DNA of 64,000 nt from Streptomyces koelreuteriae. Lineage in GTDB: Bacteria > Actinomycetota > Actinomycetes > Streptomycetales > Streptomycetaceae. Positions 15,424-24,442 of this stretch are shown in pieces. Position 1 is the first letter of the stretch; each line of letters begins with the position of its first letter. A program made the position numbers and the translations under genes. The notes beneath the pieces are model-generated. The model made no database searches, was not told the DNA's origin, and worked only from the letters and a program-made list of their open reading frames with translations. The stretch is taken from assembly GCF_018604545.1 (NCBI RefSeq), contig NZ_CP075896.1, positions 3,782,001 to 3,846,000 of the forward strand. Reading direction: 5' to 3'.

Positions 15424-16455
15424 TTACTTGATCTTCGTGCCGGTGGAGCGGAGGTTGCCGCAGGCCTCGAGGACGCGCTTGGCCATGGACGCCTCGGCCA
15501 GCTTGCCCCAGGTGCGCGGGTCGTAGGTCTTCTTGGAGCCGACCTCGCCGTCGACCTTCAGGACACCGTCGTAGTTGCGGAGCATGTGGTCCGCGACCGG
15601 GCGGGTGAAGGCGTACTGGGTGTCCGTGTCGAGGTTCATCTTCACGACGCCGTTGTCCAGCGCGGTGGCGATCTCCTCGGCGGTGGAGCCGGAGCCGCCG
15701 TGGAAGACGAAGTCGAAGGGCCCCGGAGAACCAGCCTTGCCGAACTTGGCGGCGACGCCCTCGTTCAGCTCCTTCAGCAGCTCGGGGCGGAGGACGACGT
15801 TGCCCGGCTTGTACACGCCGTGCACGTTGCCGAAGGACGCGGCCAGCAGGTAGCGGCCCTTCTCGCCCAGGCCCAGGGCCTCGACCGTGCGGATCGCGTC
15901 GTCGACCGTGGTGTAGAGGGAGTCGTTGATCTCGTGCGAGACACCGTCCTCCTCGCCGCCGGTCGGGGTGATCTCCACCTCGAGGATGATCTTGGCGGCG
16001 CGGGCGATCTCCAGCAGCTCCTGCGCGATGGAGAGGTTGTCGGCCAGGGTCTCGGCGGAACCGTCCCACATGTGGGACTGGAACAGCGGGTTCAGACCGG
16101 CCTCGACGCGCTTCTGGGAGAGCGCCAGCAGCGGACGTACGTACCCGTCGAGCTTGTCCTTCGGGCAGTGGTCGGTGTGCAGCGCGATGTTCACCGGGTA
16201 CTTCTCGGCGACGATGTGCGCGAACTCGGCCAGGGCGACCGAGCCGGTCACCATGTCCTTGTTGAACTGACCGCCCAGGAACTCGGCACCACCCGTGGAG
16301 ATCTGGACGATGCCGTCGCTCTCCGCCTCAGCGAAACCGCGCAGGGCCGCGTGCAGGGTCTGGGTGGAGGTCACGTTGATGGCCGGGTAGGCGAACTTTC
16401 CTGCCTTCGCCCGGTCCAGCATCTCGTTGTAGACCTCGGGAGTTGCGATGGGCAT
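15424..16455 (-). CDS. fba: Class II fructose-bisphosphate aldolase
   Basis: 343 residues. This zinc-dependent aldolase interconverts fructose 1,6-bisphosphate with DHAP and glyceraldehyde 3-phosphate in glycolysis and gluconeogenesis. Zinc and catalytic motifs are visible: LHTDHCPKDKLDGYV (first His ligands and catalytic Asp), EVEITPTGGEEDG, SFGNVHGVYKPG with a His ligand, and the phosphate-binding FVFHGGSGSTAEEI. Length and sequence fit the class IIA (E. coli FbaA) type. It is a monocistronic core gene with its own terminator; pyrE lies upstream on the same strand. Confidence 0.97.
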   Translation of the reverse strand: MPIATPEVYNEMLDRAKAGKFAYPAINVTSTQTLHAALRGFAEAESDGIVQISTGGAEFLGGQFNKDMVTGSVALAEFAHIVAEKYPVNIALHTDHCPKDKLDGYVRPLLALSQKRVEAGLNPLFQSHMWDGSAETLADNLSIAQELLEIARAAKIILEVEITPTGGEEDGVSHEINDSLYTTVDDAIRTVEALGLGEKGRYLLAASFGNVHGVYKPGNVVLRPELLKELNEGVAAKFGKAGSPGPFDFVFHGGSGSTAEEIATALDNGVVKMNLDTDTQYAFTRPVADHMLRNYDGVLKVDGEVGSKKTYDPRTWGKLAEASMAKRVLEACGNLRSTGTKIK

Positions 16456-16622
16456 GCGTCCGCTCCTTGTATCTGCGGGTTGGGGTACTGCGTTCTGCGT
16501 TCTTTACGGCCCTGACCTAGACCTTGGGATGCGACGTCATCGTCGGCCCCATCTTTCCAGACTTGGCCGGAAGGTCCAGGCCACCGTCCACGCCCTGGTC
16601 AGGTCCCCCGGTCAGGTCCCGG

Positions 16623-17171
16623 TCAGTCCAGCCCGAGCTCGTCCTTCGAGAAGGCGAAGAGGTACGGCACCCCGGCGCCCTCCTGGATCTTCTCCGCGGC
16701 GCCGGTCGCCCGGTCGACGATCGTCGCGACGGCCACGACCTCGGCCCCGGCCTCGCGCACGGCCTCTACGGCGGTGAGCGGGGAGCCGCCGGTGGTGGAG
16801 GTGTCCTCGACGACCAGCACACGGCGGCCCGCGATGTCCGGGCCCTCGACGCGCCGCTGCAGGCCGTGGGCCTTCGCGGCCTTGCGGACGACGAAGGCGT
16901 CCAGGCGCTTCCCGCGCGCGGCGGCGGCGTGCAGCATGGCGGCGGCGACGGGGTCGGCGCCCATGGTGAGCCCGCCGACGGCGTCGAAGTCCAGCTCCGC
17001 CGTCAGATCCAGCAGCACCTGCCCGACCAGCGGCGCGGCCTCGCCGTCCAGCGTGACCCGGCGCAGGTCGACGTAGTAGTCGGCCTCCAGACCCGATGAC
17101 AGGGTCACCTTGCCGTGCACCACGGCCTTGTCCTTGATCTGCTGCAGCAGCGCGCCGCGTGTGTCCGTCAT
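16623..17171 (-). CDS. pyrE: Orotate phosphoribosyltransferase
   Basis: 182 residues. It converts orotate plus PRPP to orotidine 5'-phosphate in de novo pyrimidine synthesis. The type I PRTase PRPP-binding loop is RRVLVVEDTSTTGGSPLTAVE (about residues 115-135), and the flexible catalytic loop contains VVRKAAKAHG. The N-terminal segment TLSSGLEADYYVDLRRVTLDG is typical of actinobacterial PyrE. It lies 10 nt downstream of the epimerase-like gene, suggesting cotranscription. Confidence 0.96.
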   Translation of the reverse strand: MTDTRGALLQQIKDKAVVHGKVTLSSGLEADYYVDLRRVTLDGEAAPLVGQVLLDLTAELDFDAVGGLTMGADPVAAAMLHAAAARGKRLDAFVVRKAAKAHGLQRRVEGPDIAGRRVLVVEDTSTTGGSPLTAVEAVREAGAEVVAVATIVDRATGAAEKIQEGAGVPYLFAFSKDELGLD

Positions 17172-17181
17172 GGCGCCCAGC

Positions 17182-17970
17182 TTAGAGGCGGCTCCAGCTC
17201 CAGGTCGTGGTGGCCTCCAGCGGCTCCAGGGGTGTGACCAGGCGCGGCATGGTGTTGAGGCCGTTGGGCGGGCCGGTCTGCGGCTCCACGCACACGGCGG
17301 CCTCCTGCTCGTCGTAGACGACGACCCACTCCTCGCGGCTCGCCACCTTCAGCTCCAGCTGCCCGGGCCAGGTCAGGGTGACGTCGACGCCGCCGGGCAT
17401 CCCGAAGCAGTCGTCCCAGGGGCCGGGCTTCGGGTCGAGGCGGTTGCCGGTGGGCAGGTGGTCGTCGCCGCGCTCCTCCTGCCAGGCGGGTTCGAAGTCG
17501 AGATGTACGTCCTCGCCACCCAGGTTGCGGTTGAACCAGGGGTGCCAGCCGATCTGCGCCGGGAAGGACGAGTCGTACGTCTCGACGGACATGGTGAGCG
17601 TCAGCGCGTCCTCGGCGAGGGCGACGACCTGGGTGACCCGGCCCGGGTGGGGCCAGGGGTCGACCAGCTCGTACGTGAGGACGGCCTCGTCCGTGCTCGT
17701 GCGGGCGGTGCGCCAGGCGTGGTCGCGGACGGTGCCGTGGATGGCGTGGGGCGGGGCGTTGAGCGGCATCTGCCGTACGGCGGCGCCGTCCAGGAACCGG
17801 CCGTCGCGGACCCGGCCGCACCAGGGCACCATCGGGAAGCAGCCGAACCGCTCCCCCTGCCGCAGCACCTCCACGCCGCCGATCCGCAGCCCTCCGACCC
17901 GGCCGCCGTTGCCCGGCTGCACGGTCACCTCCGCGTCGCCCGCGGTCAGCGTGATGTCTTCGTCACTCAC
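17182..17970 (-). CDS. Aldose 1-epimerase family protein
   Basis: 262 residues, all beta. Galactose-mutarotase-type features are seen: N-terminal GNGGRVGGLRIGG, substrate His in PPHAIHGTVRDHAW, QIGWHPWFNRNLGG with a second His, and a late acidic residue in VYDEQEAAVCVEPQTGPPNGLN. It would catalyse anomer interconversion of an aldose or hexose phosphate. It forms a likely two-gene unit with pyrE (10-nt gap). Exact sugar unknown. Confidence 0.9.
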   Translation of the reverse strand: MSDEDITLTAGDAEVTVQPGNGGRVGGLRIGGVEVLRQGERFGCFPMVPWCGRVRDGRFLDGAAVRQMPLNAPPHAIHGTVRDHAWRTARTSTDEAVLTYELVDPWPHPGRVTQVVALAEDALTLTMSVETYDSSFPAQIGWHPWFNRNLGGEDVHLDFEPAWQEERGDDHLPTGNRLDPKPGPWDDCFGMPGGVDVTLTWPGQLELKVASREEWVVVYDEQEAAVCVEPQTGPPNGLNTMPRLVTPLEPLEATTTWSWSRL

Positions 17971-18021
17971 GGGACGACCCTACTGCGGTGATCAAGAGGG
18001 CACCGTGCGGTCCGGGACGTT

Positions 18022-18885
18022 TCAGCGCCGTCGGCGCAGGGCCCGCACAGCGACGATGGCCGACGCCACCGCCAGCGCCGCCGCGGGCGCCGCCCAGCGC
18101 AGCGGCGCCGGGGGCGACACGGTCTGCGGCGCGGGCACCGGCGCGTACCGCCCACGCGGCGGCGCGTGATCGACCTCCTCGGCACTCCGCCCGATCATCG
18201 TCCGCCGCGCATGCGCCGCCTCGGCGATGGACTCGGCGTCCTCGTCCCCTTCAGCCCCTTCGGCGGACCGGCCGACGGGGGGTTCGGGGGCCGGGGGCTG
18301 GTCATCGGGGGCCGGGGCCGGGGGCTCGTCATCGGGGGCCGGTGTGGAGCTCTCGTCGGCCCCCGCCGGAGGCACAGGCTCATCGTCCGCGTCCGGGGTC
18401 GTTTCGTGGTCGGTTGTCGCCCGGGGTTCGAAGTCCTGGGTGGCGAGGGACGTGGTCGTATTCGGTGCCGCGTCGGCCAGGTGTTCCGCGAAGCGGTTCA
18501 GCAGCCGGGCGACGGCGCTCTCGACGGCGTCGGCCGGCAGGTCCTTGATCCGTCCGTCCGCCGAGGCTGTGCCGTCGAAGACGACGGTGCAGCCGTCCTC
18601 CGCCTCCCGCAGGGCGATCCGCAGCGCGAGCTTGACCGAGCCGCTGCCGCGCGACTCCTCCGCCTCGCCCTCCACGGCGTAGGCCCCGTCGTCCCGCCGG
18701 GAGACCCGTACGGCACCCCGGTAGGTGACGGAGTGACTGCCGACCCGGATCTTCAGCCGCCCGGTGACGGGCTCGGCGCCGGCGTCCTGCTGGAGCCCGG
18801 GAACCACCCGGGCGACCCGCGCGGGGTCGTCCAGCACCTCCCTGAGCCGCTCGGCCGGAACCGGAACGAACACCTCGTGCTCCAT
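18022..18885 (-). CDS. SRPBCC (CoxG-like) domain protein with C-terminal membrane anchor
   Basis: 287 residues from ATG 18885 (MEHEVFVPVPAERLREVL, the usual start of this domain). The SRPBCC/carbon-monoxide-dehydrogenase-G-like ligand-binding fold covers about residues 1-145 (VTYRGAVRV, GTASADGRIKDLPADAVESAVARLLNRFAEHL). It is followed by a long disordered Pro/Asp/Glu/Ala tract (PAPDDEPPAP repeats, about 150-225) and a single hydrophobic helix ending in RRRR, so it is predicted tail-anchored in the membrane. Ligand unknown. It may be cotranscribed with the downstream epimerase and pyrE genes. Confidence 0.85.
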   Translation of the reverse strand: MEHEVFVPVPAERLREVLDDPARVARVVPGLQQDAGAEPVTGRLKIRVGSHSVTYRGAVRVSRRDDGAYAVEGEAEESRGSGSVKLALRIALREAEDGCTVVFDGTASADGRIKDLPADAVESAVARLLNRFAEHLADAAPNTTTSLATQDFEPRATTDHETTPDADDEPVPPAGADESSTPAPDDEPPAPAPDDQPPAPEPPVGRSAEGAEGDEDAESIAEAAHARRTMIGRSAEEVDHAPPRGRYAPVPAPQTVSPPAPLRWAAPAAALAVASAIVAVRALRRRR

Positions 18886-18984
18886 GTGGACGGACTTTAC
18901 CCAGCACGGACCAGAACGCACCTCCACCTCCCGGATTCCCTCCGGATCCGGGTCCGCCCGGCGTATCCTCCGCCGCCCGCCCCC

Positions 18985-20640
18985 TCAGTACCGCGGATGC
19001 GGCAGCGTCGACGCCGGCAGCCCCGCGATCCGCGTCCCGCGCGCCGCCCGCTCCCCCGCCGCGAGGGACGCCTCCGTGAGGGTCCGCGGGCGCGGCCCGT
19101 CCGGGGCGAGGCGGGGCCGGGGGTCCGTGCGGGCGGCCAGGAGGAAGCCCCAGTCGCGGGGGGTCCGGGAGTGGTCGGTGGGGGTGCGGTCGGGGCCGGT
19201 GGCGAAGCCGGTGCGGCGGCCGCCCGCGGCGTACGGGGCGGTGCGGAAGCCGGCGGAGCGCAGGGTGGAGTCCACCGTCCAGTACACGCGGGGCCCGGCC
19301 GCGACCGGCCCGGCGTGCACCACGAGCCGGCCACCGGGGGCCAGCACCCGCCGCGCGAGGCCGTAGAACTCCTCGGAGTACAGCTTCGTACTCGCCGTGA
19401 TCCCCGGGTCGGGCAGGTCCGAGACGACCACGTCGTACGCCGCCGGTGGCGCTTCGCGCAGCCGGCCGAAGGCGTCCTGGATCGTCACGTGCACGCGCGG
19501 GTCACCGTAGGCGTGCCGGTTCAGCGCGGACAGACCCGGGTCGGTGCGGGCCAGCCGTACCACCTCGGCGTCGAGTTCGACGATGTCGACCCGGTCCACC
19601 CCGGGGTGGCGCAGCACCTCGCGGGCGGCCAGTCCGTCACCGCCGCCGAGGATCAGCACGCGCGCGTGCGGCCCGGTCATGGCGGGGTGGACGAGGGCCT
19701 CGTGGTAGCGGAGTTCGTCGTGTCCGCTGACCCGGAGCCGGCCGTCGAGGAAGAGGGCGAGGGGCCGGCCGTGTGTGCCGCCGGCGAGGACGACTTCCTG
19801 GACGCCGGTGCGCAGCGCCACGCGGACGTCATGGCCGTACATCGCCTGCCGGGCGGCCCGCTCGAAGTCGTCGACGAGGACGGCGGCCGAGGCGAGGATC
19901 GCGAGCACGAGCGCGTTGGCGAGCAGCAGCAGCCAGCGGGCGCGCCGGGTCAGATCCCGGCGGAACAGCCCGAGCACCAGCGCCCCGCCGACGACCGCGT
20001 TGACGGCGCCGGTGAGGAGCGCGCCGGTGAGCTGGCCGAAGAACGGCAGCAGGAGGAAGGGGAAGGCGAGGCCGCCGACGAGGGCACCGACGTAGTCCGC
20101 GGCGAACAGGTCGGCCACCGCCCCGCCCGCGTCCTGGCGGCGGATGCGCTGGATCAGCTCCATCAGCAGCGGGACCTCGGCGCCGATGAGGAGCCCGGTG
20201 GCGAGGGAGAAGGCGACCAGGAGGCAGCGGGGGCCGCTCGCCCACATGCCGCCCCAGTCGCCGGTCCAGGCGAACACGGCGTACAGGGCCATCGCGCTGC
20301 AGCCGCCGACGAGCGCGAGCGTGGCCTCGACGGCGCCGAATCCGGCCGCGGCGAGTCCGCGCAGCCGCTTCGCGGCGAGGGAGCCGATGCCCATCGCGAA
20401 GACCATGACGGACAGCACGACGGACGCCTGCGTGACGGAGTCGCCCATCAAGTAGGAGGCGAGGGCGACGAGTTCGAGTTCGTACACGAGTCCGCAGGCC
20501 GCACAGACGAACACGCCCGCGAGGACCAGGAACCGTCCGGTGCCCGGCCGGACGGGCAGCGGCGCCGGGCCGCCGGGGCCGCCCGGGGCGCTCCGGGGCG
20601 GCGGGGAACCGGGCGGGGCGGGCGCGTGCGGCTCGATCAC
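18985..20640 (-). CDS. speE: Membrane-fused polyamine aminopropyltransferase (spermidine synthase-like)
   Basis: 551 residues. The N-terminal half (about 30-245) has seven or so hydrophobic helices. The C-terminal half is a SpeE domain with the decarboxylated-SAM-binding motif VLILGGGDGLAAREVLRH, acidic VDIVELDAEVVRL, and the catalytic VVSDLPDPG region (in soluble enzymes D-x-x-D-P). Such fusions are common in actinobacteria, and their product has rarely been tested. No decarboxylase gene is adjacent. It is followed by the DUF2617 gene upstream on the same strand, a frequent pairing. Confidence 0.9.
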   Translation of the reverse strand: MIEPHAPAPPGSPPPRSAPGGPGGPAPLPVRPGTGRFLVLAGVFVCAACGLVYELELVALASYLMGDSVTQASVVLSVMVFAMGIGSLAAKRLRGLAAAGFGAVEATLALVGGCSAMALYAVFAWTGDWGGMWASGPRCLLVAFSLATGLLIGAEVPLLMELIQRIRRQDAGGAVADLFAADYVGALVGGLAFPFLLLPFFGQLTGALLTGAVNAVVGGALVLGLFRRDLTRRARWLLLLANALVLAILASAAVLVDDFERAARQAMYGHDVRVALRTGVQEVVLAGGTHGRPLALFLDGRLRVSGHDELRYHEALVHPAMTGPHARVLILGGGDGLAAREVLRHPGVDRVDIVELDAEVVRLARTDPGLSALNRHAYGDPRVHVTIQDAFGRLREAPPAAYDVVVSDLPDPGITASTKLYSEEFYGLARRVLAPGGRLVVHAGPVAAGPRVYWTVDSTLRSAGFRTAPYAAGGRRTGFATGPDRTPTDHSRTPRDWGFLLAARTDPRPRLAPDGPRPRTLTEASLAAGERAARGTRIAGLPASTLPHPRY

Positions 20641-20758
20641 GGTGCGACGTTACGTCACGTCTCGACTGCGGTTCGTCACCCACACGTGTGGTGCTGGTTT
20701 ACAGGGGGCCGGTGTCGGCACGAGACGGGTTTGCCTCGTACGGCCCCGCCCCCTGCCC

Positions 20759-21289
20759 TCAGTTGGCGGCGGCGGCAGCCGCCGGCGTCCGTACGCCGAC
20801 TCTCGTACGGGTCGCCACCAACTGGCCGTCCTGCGGGTACGCGTGCCAGGTCCGCCAGTGCACCTGCCCCTCGTGATGCTGGGCCAGCAGTGCCGTGAAG
20901 GCGTGCGGGCTGCCGGGGAAGACGCCCGCGAGGCCGTGCGGGTGGTCGGAGACGAGGGCCAGCAACTCCTGGGCGCGGCCCTCGAAGGATCCGGGCGAGA
21001 GGACCTCGACCCGGGCGGCGAACTCGTACTCCCAGTCGCCCACCCGCTTGGCGACGCCCAGCGGAAGCGGGGTGCTGCTGCCCGGGATGCAGGCCACCGT
21101 CTCCGAGCAGATGCCCCGCTCCTCCTCCAGCAGGACCTGGTGGGAGGCGCCGAGGAGCCTCAACTGCATTTTGGCGCCGGTCAGTTCGAGGTCCAGTGCG
21201 GCCAGTGCGGGCAGCGGCTCGCGCCCCAGCGCCCAGGCGAGATCGGCCGCGCGCGTGTCGGTGTAGGAGGTGTTCAGGGTCGTGAGCAT
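20759..21289 (-). CDS. DUF2617 family protein
   Basis: 176 residues from ATG 21289 (MLTTLNTSYTDTRAADLAWALG), chosen because family members begin this way and the extra upstream codons are not conserved in kind. Mixed alpha/beta, soluble, with conserved-looking blocks GASHQVLLEEERGICSETVAC and LVSDHPHGLAGVFPGSPHAFTAL. Function is unknown. Its position just upstream of the SpeE-like gene, on the same strand 118 bp away, suggests a linked role. Confidence 0.85.
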   Translation of the reverse strand: MLTTLNTSYTDTRAADLAWALGREPLPALAALDLELTGAKMQLRLLGASHQVLLEEERGICSETVACIPGSSTPLPLGVAKRVGDWEYEFAARVEVLSPGSFEGRAQELLALVSDHPHGLAGVFPGSPHAFTALLAQHHEGQVHWRTWHAYPQDGQLVATRTRVGVRTPAAAAAAN

Positions 21290-21842
21290 GGATCGGCTCC
21301 GCAAGCACACAAGGAGAGGGAGATGGGTCCGCTGCGCCCCGGTCGCTCCGGGGGATGTCGGCCCGGGTCAGCCCAGTCGGCCGGTTTCAGGGAGGTGTCC
21401 GCAGGGCGTCCGAGGAGCTGCGTCGGTGGGTTAGAGGGAATCATGAACCGTGGCGCCGTCACAGCGTTTTTACCCAAGTTCGTAGGGTTTCCATCCCTCA
21501 GGGGGCTCTACAGCTCAATTGTTCAACTACGGCGTGCGCCGGTGACGGTGAGGCGTGCGCCGGTGCGCCGACACTCCCGCCCGAAGCCGCGACGAACAGG
21601 CGCCCGATCCCGGCAGGGCCCCCCGAAAAGCCCTTTTGACAAGCGCAGTTGCCGGAGTCACGCCCGAGTACGCCGTCCCATGGACGCGCTTGTCCTACAG
21701 GCATGCGAAGTTGCCTGAGACCTCACCCAGTCACCCGACAGACGTTCGACGGATCCGCCGCACGGGAAACGCGGGGTCGCTCAGGTGCGGACCCCGCGTT
21801 CGGTTGGTGCGCCTTCCCGTGCGGAAGGCAAGCCGACTGCCG
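21290..21842 (+). other. 553-bp non-coding interval
   Basis: No supported gene is seen. It contains the upstream region of the DUF2617 gene, an AT-richer patch around 21465-21535, a TTGACA element at 21636-21641 and, at its right end, the hairpin at 21768-21800. Confidence 0.6.
21768..21800 (-). terminator. Hairpin downstream of the Gly/Cys-rich protein gene
   Basis: aacgcggggtc / gaccccgcgtt is a perfect 11-bp stem with an 11-nt loop, 42 bp past the stop at 21843. Confidence 0.7.
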
Positions 21843-22121
21843 TCAGCTGCCTCCGCCGCCGCAGCCCCCACCACCACCGCCCCCACCGCAGGACGACCCT
21901 CCTCCGCAGGACGAACCGCCACTGCTGCACGACGACCCGCCGGACGAGCCGGAGTCTCCCCCGCCGACCCACCAGCTGCCGCCGCCGCTGCTGCTCGCGG
22001 AACCGGAGGACGCCCACGACCCACGCCGCCCCGACCGCGCGGATCCGCCCCTGCGGACCGCGGACACCAGCACGGCGACCAGGATGAACGCGATCACAGC
22101 CAGGATGATGCCGATAACCAT
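21843..22121 (-). CDS. Membrane-anchored Gly/Ser/Cys-rich small protein
   Basis: 92 residues from ATG 22121, which has a strong SD (ggaaaggagg, 8 nt away). Residues 1-22 form one membrane helix (VIGIILAVIAFILVAVLVSAV), followed by an RRGGSARSGRR basic patch and a Ser/Gly/Trp-rich linker. The tail is nearly all Gly, Ser and Cys with four cysteines (SSCSSGGSSC, GGGSSCGGGG, GGCGGGGS). The cysteines could bind metal or form disulfides outside the membrane. No family is recognised. The clear SD and downstream terminator argue that it is expressed rather than a low-complexity artefact. Confidence 0.7.
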   Translation of the reverse strand: MVIGIILAVIAFILVAVLVSAVRRGGSARSGRRGSWASSGSASSSGGGSWWVGGGDSGSSGGSSCSSGGSSCGGGSSCGGGGGGGGCGGGGS

Positions 22122-22421
22122 GACGTCACCCTCCTTTCCTTCCCCCGAAGCGACCCCCCGTGGGCGCCTCGCTCTTGCGTGAACAGGGGATGCCCGGCGC
22201 TCTGATGCCCCAAAGCAGAGTTGAGGAAGTTCAGAGGGTTCGGTCGAGGGAACGACTCCTGGCCTGTACAGAGGCGCGGTTGACCCGCAGGGGGGCGAAT
22301 AACGAGGGCGACCCTGTTCACTGAGGTGAGCGGGCCATCCTTCGTCGCGATGGGTGCGGGCCGGTGTCGCTCTGGTTAAGGCCATCTGGACTCGCGGTGA
22401 CAGGGCTCGTACTCTGCGTAC

Positions 22422-22913
22422 ATGGAGTGGGGGACTCTGGGGGTTGCCGCAACTGGTGCTTTATTCGGGATCGGGGCAACGCTGATCACCGATGTCTTCC
22501 GCTCCCGGCGGGAAAGAGATCAACGGTGGGCGGATGCAAAACGAGCCGCCTATGCGCGGTTCTTGACTGCCCTGGCTCAAGCCCATAGCCGTATGACCGT
22601 CGCGGCTGCCCGAGGCGAAGCCGGGCCCGCACGACGACAGGCGATCCACGATGCCTTTCTCAGCGACCCGCAATACTCGGATGCGAAGTCCGTCTTGCGA
22701 GAAGTGGCCTTGGCTGCGCCTGACCACGTCCACCAGGCCGCTGAGTCGGTGTACGAGCAACTGCGAGCCGCCCGCGACATCCTCGCCGAGGACGGCATGG
22801 ACTTCGCTTCACCTCAGTATCAGCAGGCCATACGACCGTTCTTCGCGAACCTGGATGCTCTGCAACGGCTGATGCGAGACGACCTACAGCCACCGGCTGA
22901 ACGCCGCGTGTGA
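22422..22913 (+). CDS. Single-helix membrane-anchored protein, unknown function
   Basis: 163 residues. An N-terminal membrane helix (TLGVAATGALFGIGATLITDVF, about 4-25) is followed by a helical cytoplasmic domain rich in Arg, Ala and Glu (RSRRERDQRWADAKRAAYARFLTALAQAHSR), likely coiled-coil. This plan is common among Streptomyces hypotheticals, and some sit beside phage or defence genes, but nothing here shows a role. GC content is a little lower than that of neighbouring core genes, in line with the accessory character of 22-25.7 kb. Confidence 0.75.
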   Translation: MEWGTLGVAATGALFGIGATLITDVFRSRRERDQRWADAKRAAYARFLTALAQAHSRMTVAAARGEAGPARRQAIHDAFLSDPQYSDAKSVLREVALAAPDHVHQAAESVYEQLRAARDILAEDGMDFASPQYQQAIRPFFANLDALQRLMRDDLQPPAERRV

Positions 22914-23249
22914 GTAGCCGCTGACAGCGAGCGCGCTCGCGCCGCATGAAGCCGGGACGTCCGAGGCACGGCTGTCCGTGGACGTGGATGCGCTTGAAGT
23001 AGATCCCACCCCGGGCCCTGCCGGCCGTGGCGGCGGATACCGGTCCTCTACGACGCCGGCTACGAGATCGACCACATGAGAGAGGCCCTGTTCGCCCGCG
23101 TCCCGACAACGGCCGAGGTGCAGCTCCTGCAGCTCCCCGCAGATGGCACGGTGGTTGAGTTCGCGGTGGGCATTCACTCGGCTTCTCACTTCGCGTGGGA
23201 GATACGACTTCAAGGTTCCCGACTCGGCACAGGGCAGGAAGTGACAGGA
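22914..23249 (+). other. Interval with no confident gene, possible vestigial coding sequence
   Basis: The frame of the following YdcF gene stays open back to 23076 and reads sensibly (REALFARVPTTAEVQLLQLP), with VLYDAGYEID just upstream. It may be a decayed gene fragment or a longer N-terminus of the YdcF protein. No start with a good SD is present. Confidence 0.35.
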
Positions 23250-23924
23250 ATGATCTCGGCACAAGCATGGGCGGATGCTCGACTCCTGTGGGACTACCAC
23301 TTCATGCACCATGACCCACGGCCGTGTTCGGCGGCGGTGGGACTGGGCAGCCACGACCTCGGCGTGGCTGACGTGACAGCGGAGCTGTACCACCGGGGCA
23401 TGGCGCCGGTCATCGTCTTCACGGGGGCCACGAGCCCCACGACCCGGGCACGCATGCCGCGCGGTGAGGCTGTGCACTACCGCGAGCGGGCCTTGCAGCT
23501 CGGGGTGCCCGAGTCCGCGGTACTCCTGGAACCGCGCGCCACGAACACCGGCGAGAACATCGAGTTCTCGAAGGCGGTGTTGGCAGAGGCCGGCATCAAG
23601 GTCTCATCCGTCCTGCTCGTGAGCAAGCCCTACGAGGAGCGGCGCTCGTACGGCATGATGCGGAAGCTCTGGCCTGAGGTCGAAGTGGTGTGCGCGTCCA
23701 CACCGATGGGCTTGGAGGAGTACGCCGGCTCCATCGGCGACGCTCGCATCGTGATCGACATGATTGTGGGCGCCCTGCAACGAGTGCTCGTCTTCCCGGG
23801 GTTGGGTCTGGCCATCGAGCAGGACGTACCAGCCACCGTCGTAGCCGCCTTTGAGCGGCTGTGCGTCGAAGGCTTCACTGGCCGACTCATGCCAGCTGAC
23901 GTTGCTGCCCGCCCTGGCACGTGA
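23250..23924 (+). CDS. YdcF/DUF218 family protein
   Basis: 224 residues from ATG 23250 (MISAQAWADARLLWDYHFM), the start that fits this family in Streptomyces; the frame continues open to 23076, leaving a longer form possible. YdcF/SanA-like features are an early GLGSHDLGVADVTAELYHRG, then VIVFTGATSPTTRARMPRGEAVHYRERALQLGVP, then EPRATNTGENIEFSKAVL and VLLVSKPYEERRSYG. The fold binds S-adenosylmethionine in E. coli YdcF, but the reaction is unknown. Unlike SanA it has no membrane anchor in this form. Confidence 0.85.
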   Translation: MISAQAWADARLLWDYHFMHHDPRPCSAAVGLGSHDLGVADVTAELYHRGMAPVIVFTGATSPTTRARMPRGEAVHYRERALQLGVPESAVLLEPRATNTGENIEFSKAVLAEAGIKVSSVLLVSKPYEERRSYGMMRKLWPEVEVVCASTPMGLEEYAGSIGDARIVIDMIVGALQRVLVFPGLGLAIEQDVPATVVAAFERLCVEGFTGRLMPADVAARPGT

Positions 23925-24442
23925 TGCCAAGGCGGGCAACAGTCCGCCCTGAGCTTCGTTCTGCACTTTCCCTACTTCAAGCCCCGGCTGCGCTCCGCTC
24001 CGCCGGGCGCGCTTCCCGGCTCCGCTCCGGCGCCGCTCCTGCCTTCGGCCCGCTCCGCCCGCGCTGCGCCGACGCGCGCCCACACGTGGATAGGGCCGGT
24101 AGCCATGAGTCGATCACCGCACATGACGCCCGCGGGTCAGAACAGTGCCTCCGGCGGGGGATCGGCCGGCACCGGGATGGAGGGGGCACCGTTCCCGGCC
24201 GCGGGCCCGTAGTGGCGTGCGCGGGGAGCTCCCGTCCCGTCCGCCATCGACCCAGGCAGAGCCGAGCAGACGCGGCCCATGGCGTCCAGGTCGTTCGTAC
24301 AGTGGCGCGCTCCACCTGGACGCCATGAACCACGCCCGCTCCACAGACGTGTGGGTCGACGGCGGACGGGATGGGAGCTGGGGAGAGTGGTGGGTCAGGG
24401 AGGGTATGTACGGTCTCCGCAGACGATCAGGGGAGGGGCCAG
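23925..24442 (+). other. 518-bp interval without a gene
   Basis: The first part (about 23985-24075) is a low-complexity run of ccgctccgc-like words. The second half holds the large inverted repeat at 24226-24380. No coding frame with a start and SD is supported until 24443. Confidence 0.6.
24226..24380 (+). repeat. 155-bp imperfect inverted repeat
   Basis: The outer arms (24226-24255 and about 24351-24380) match over roughly 30 bp with few mismatches (gagctcccgtcccgtccgcc against the complement of ggcggacgggatgggagctg). The inner arms catggcgtccaggt (24278-24291) and acctggacgccatg (24314-24327) are a perfect 14-bp pair around a 22-nt loop. The middle segments do not pair. The structure ends about 60 bp before the next gene. 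Confidence 0.85.

Noticed and set aside
22914..23249. IS701/IS4-type transposase remnant suggested by the phrase VLYDAGYEID
   Set aside because: The similarity is only a few residues and no other transposase motif, inverted repeat or catalytic triad is visible.
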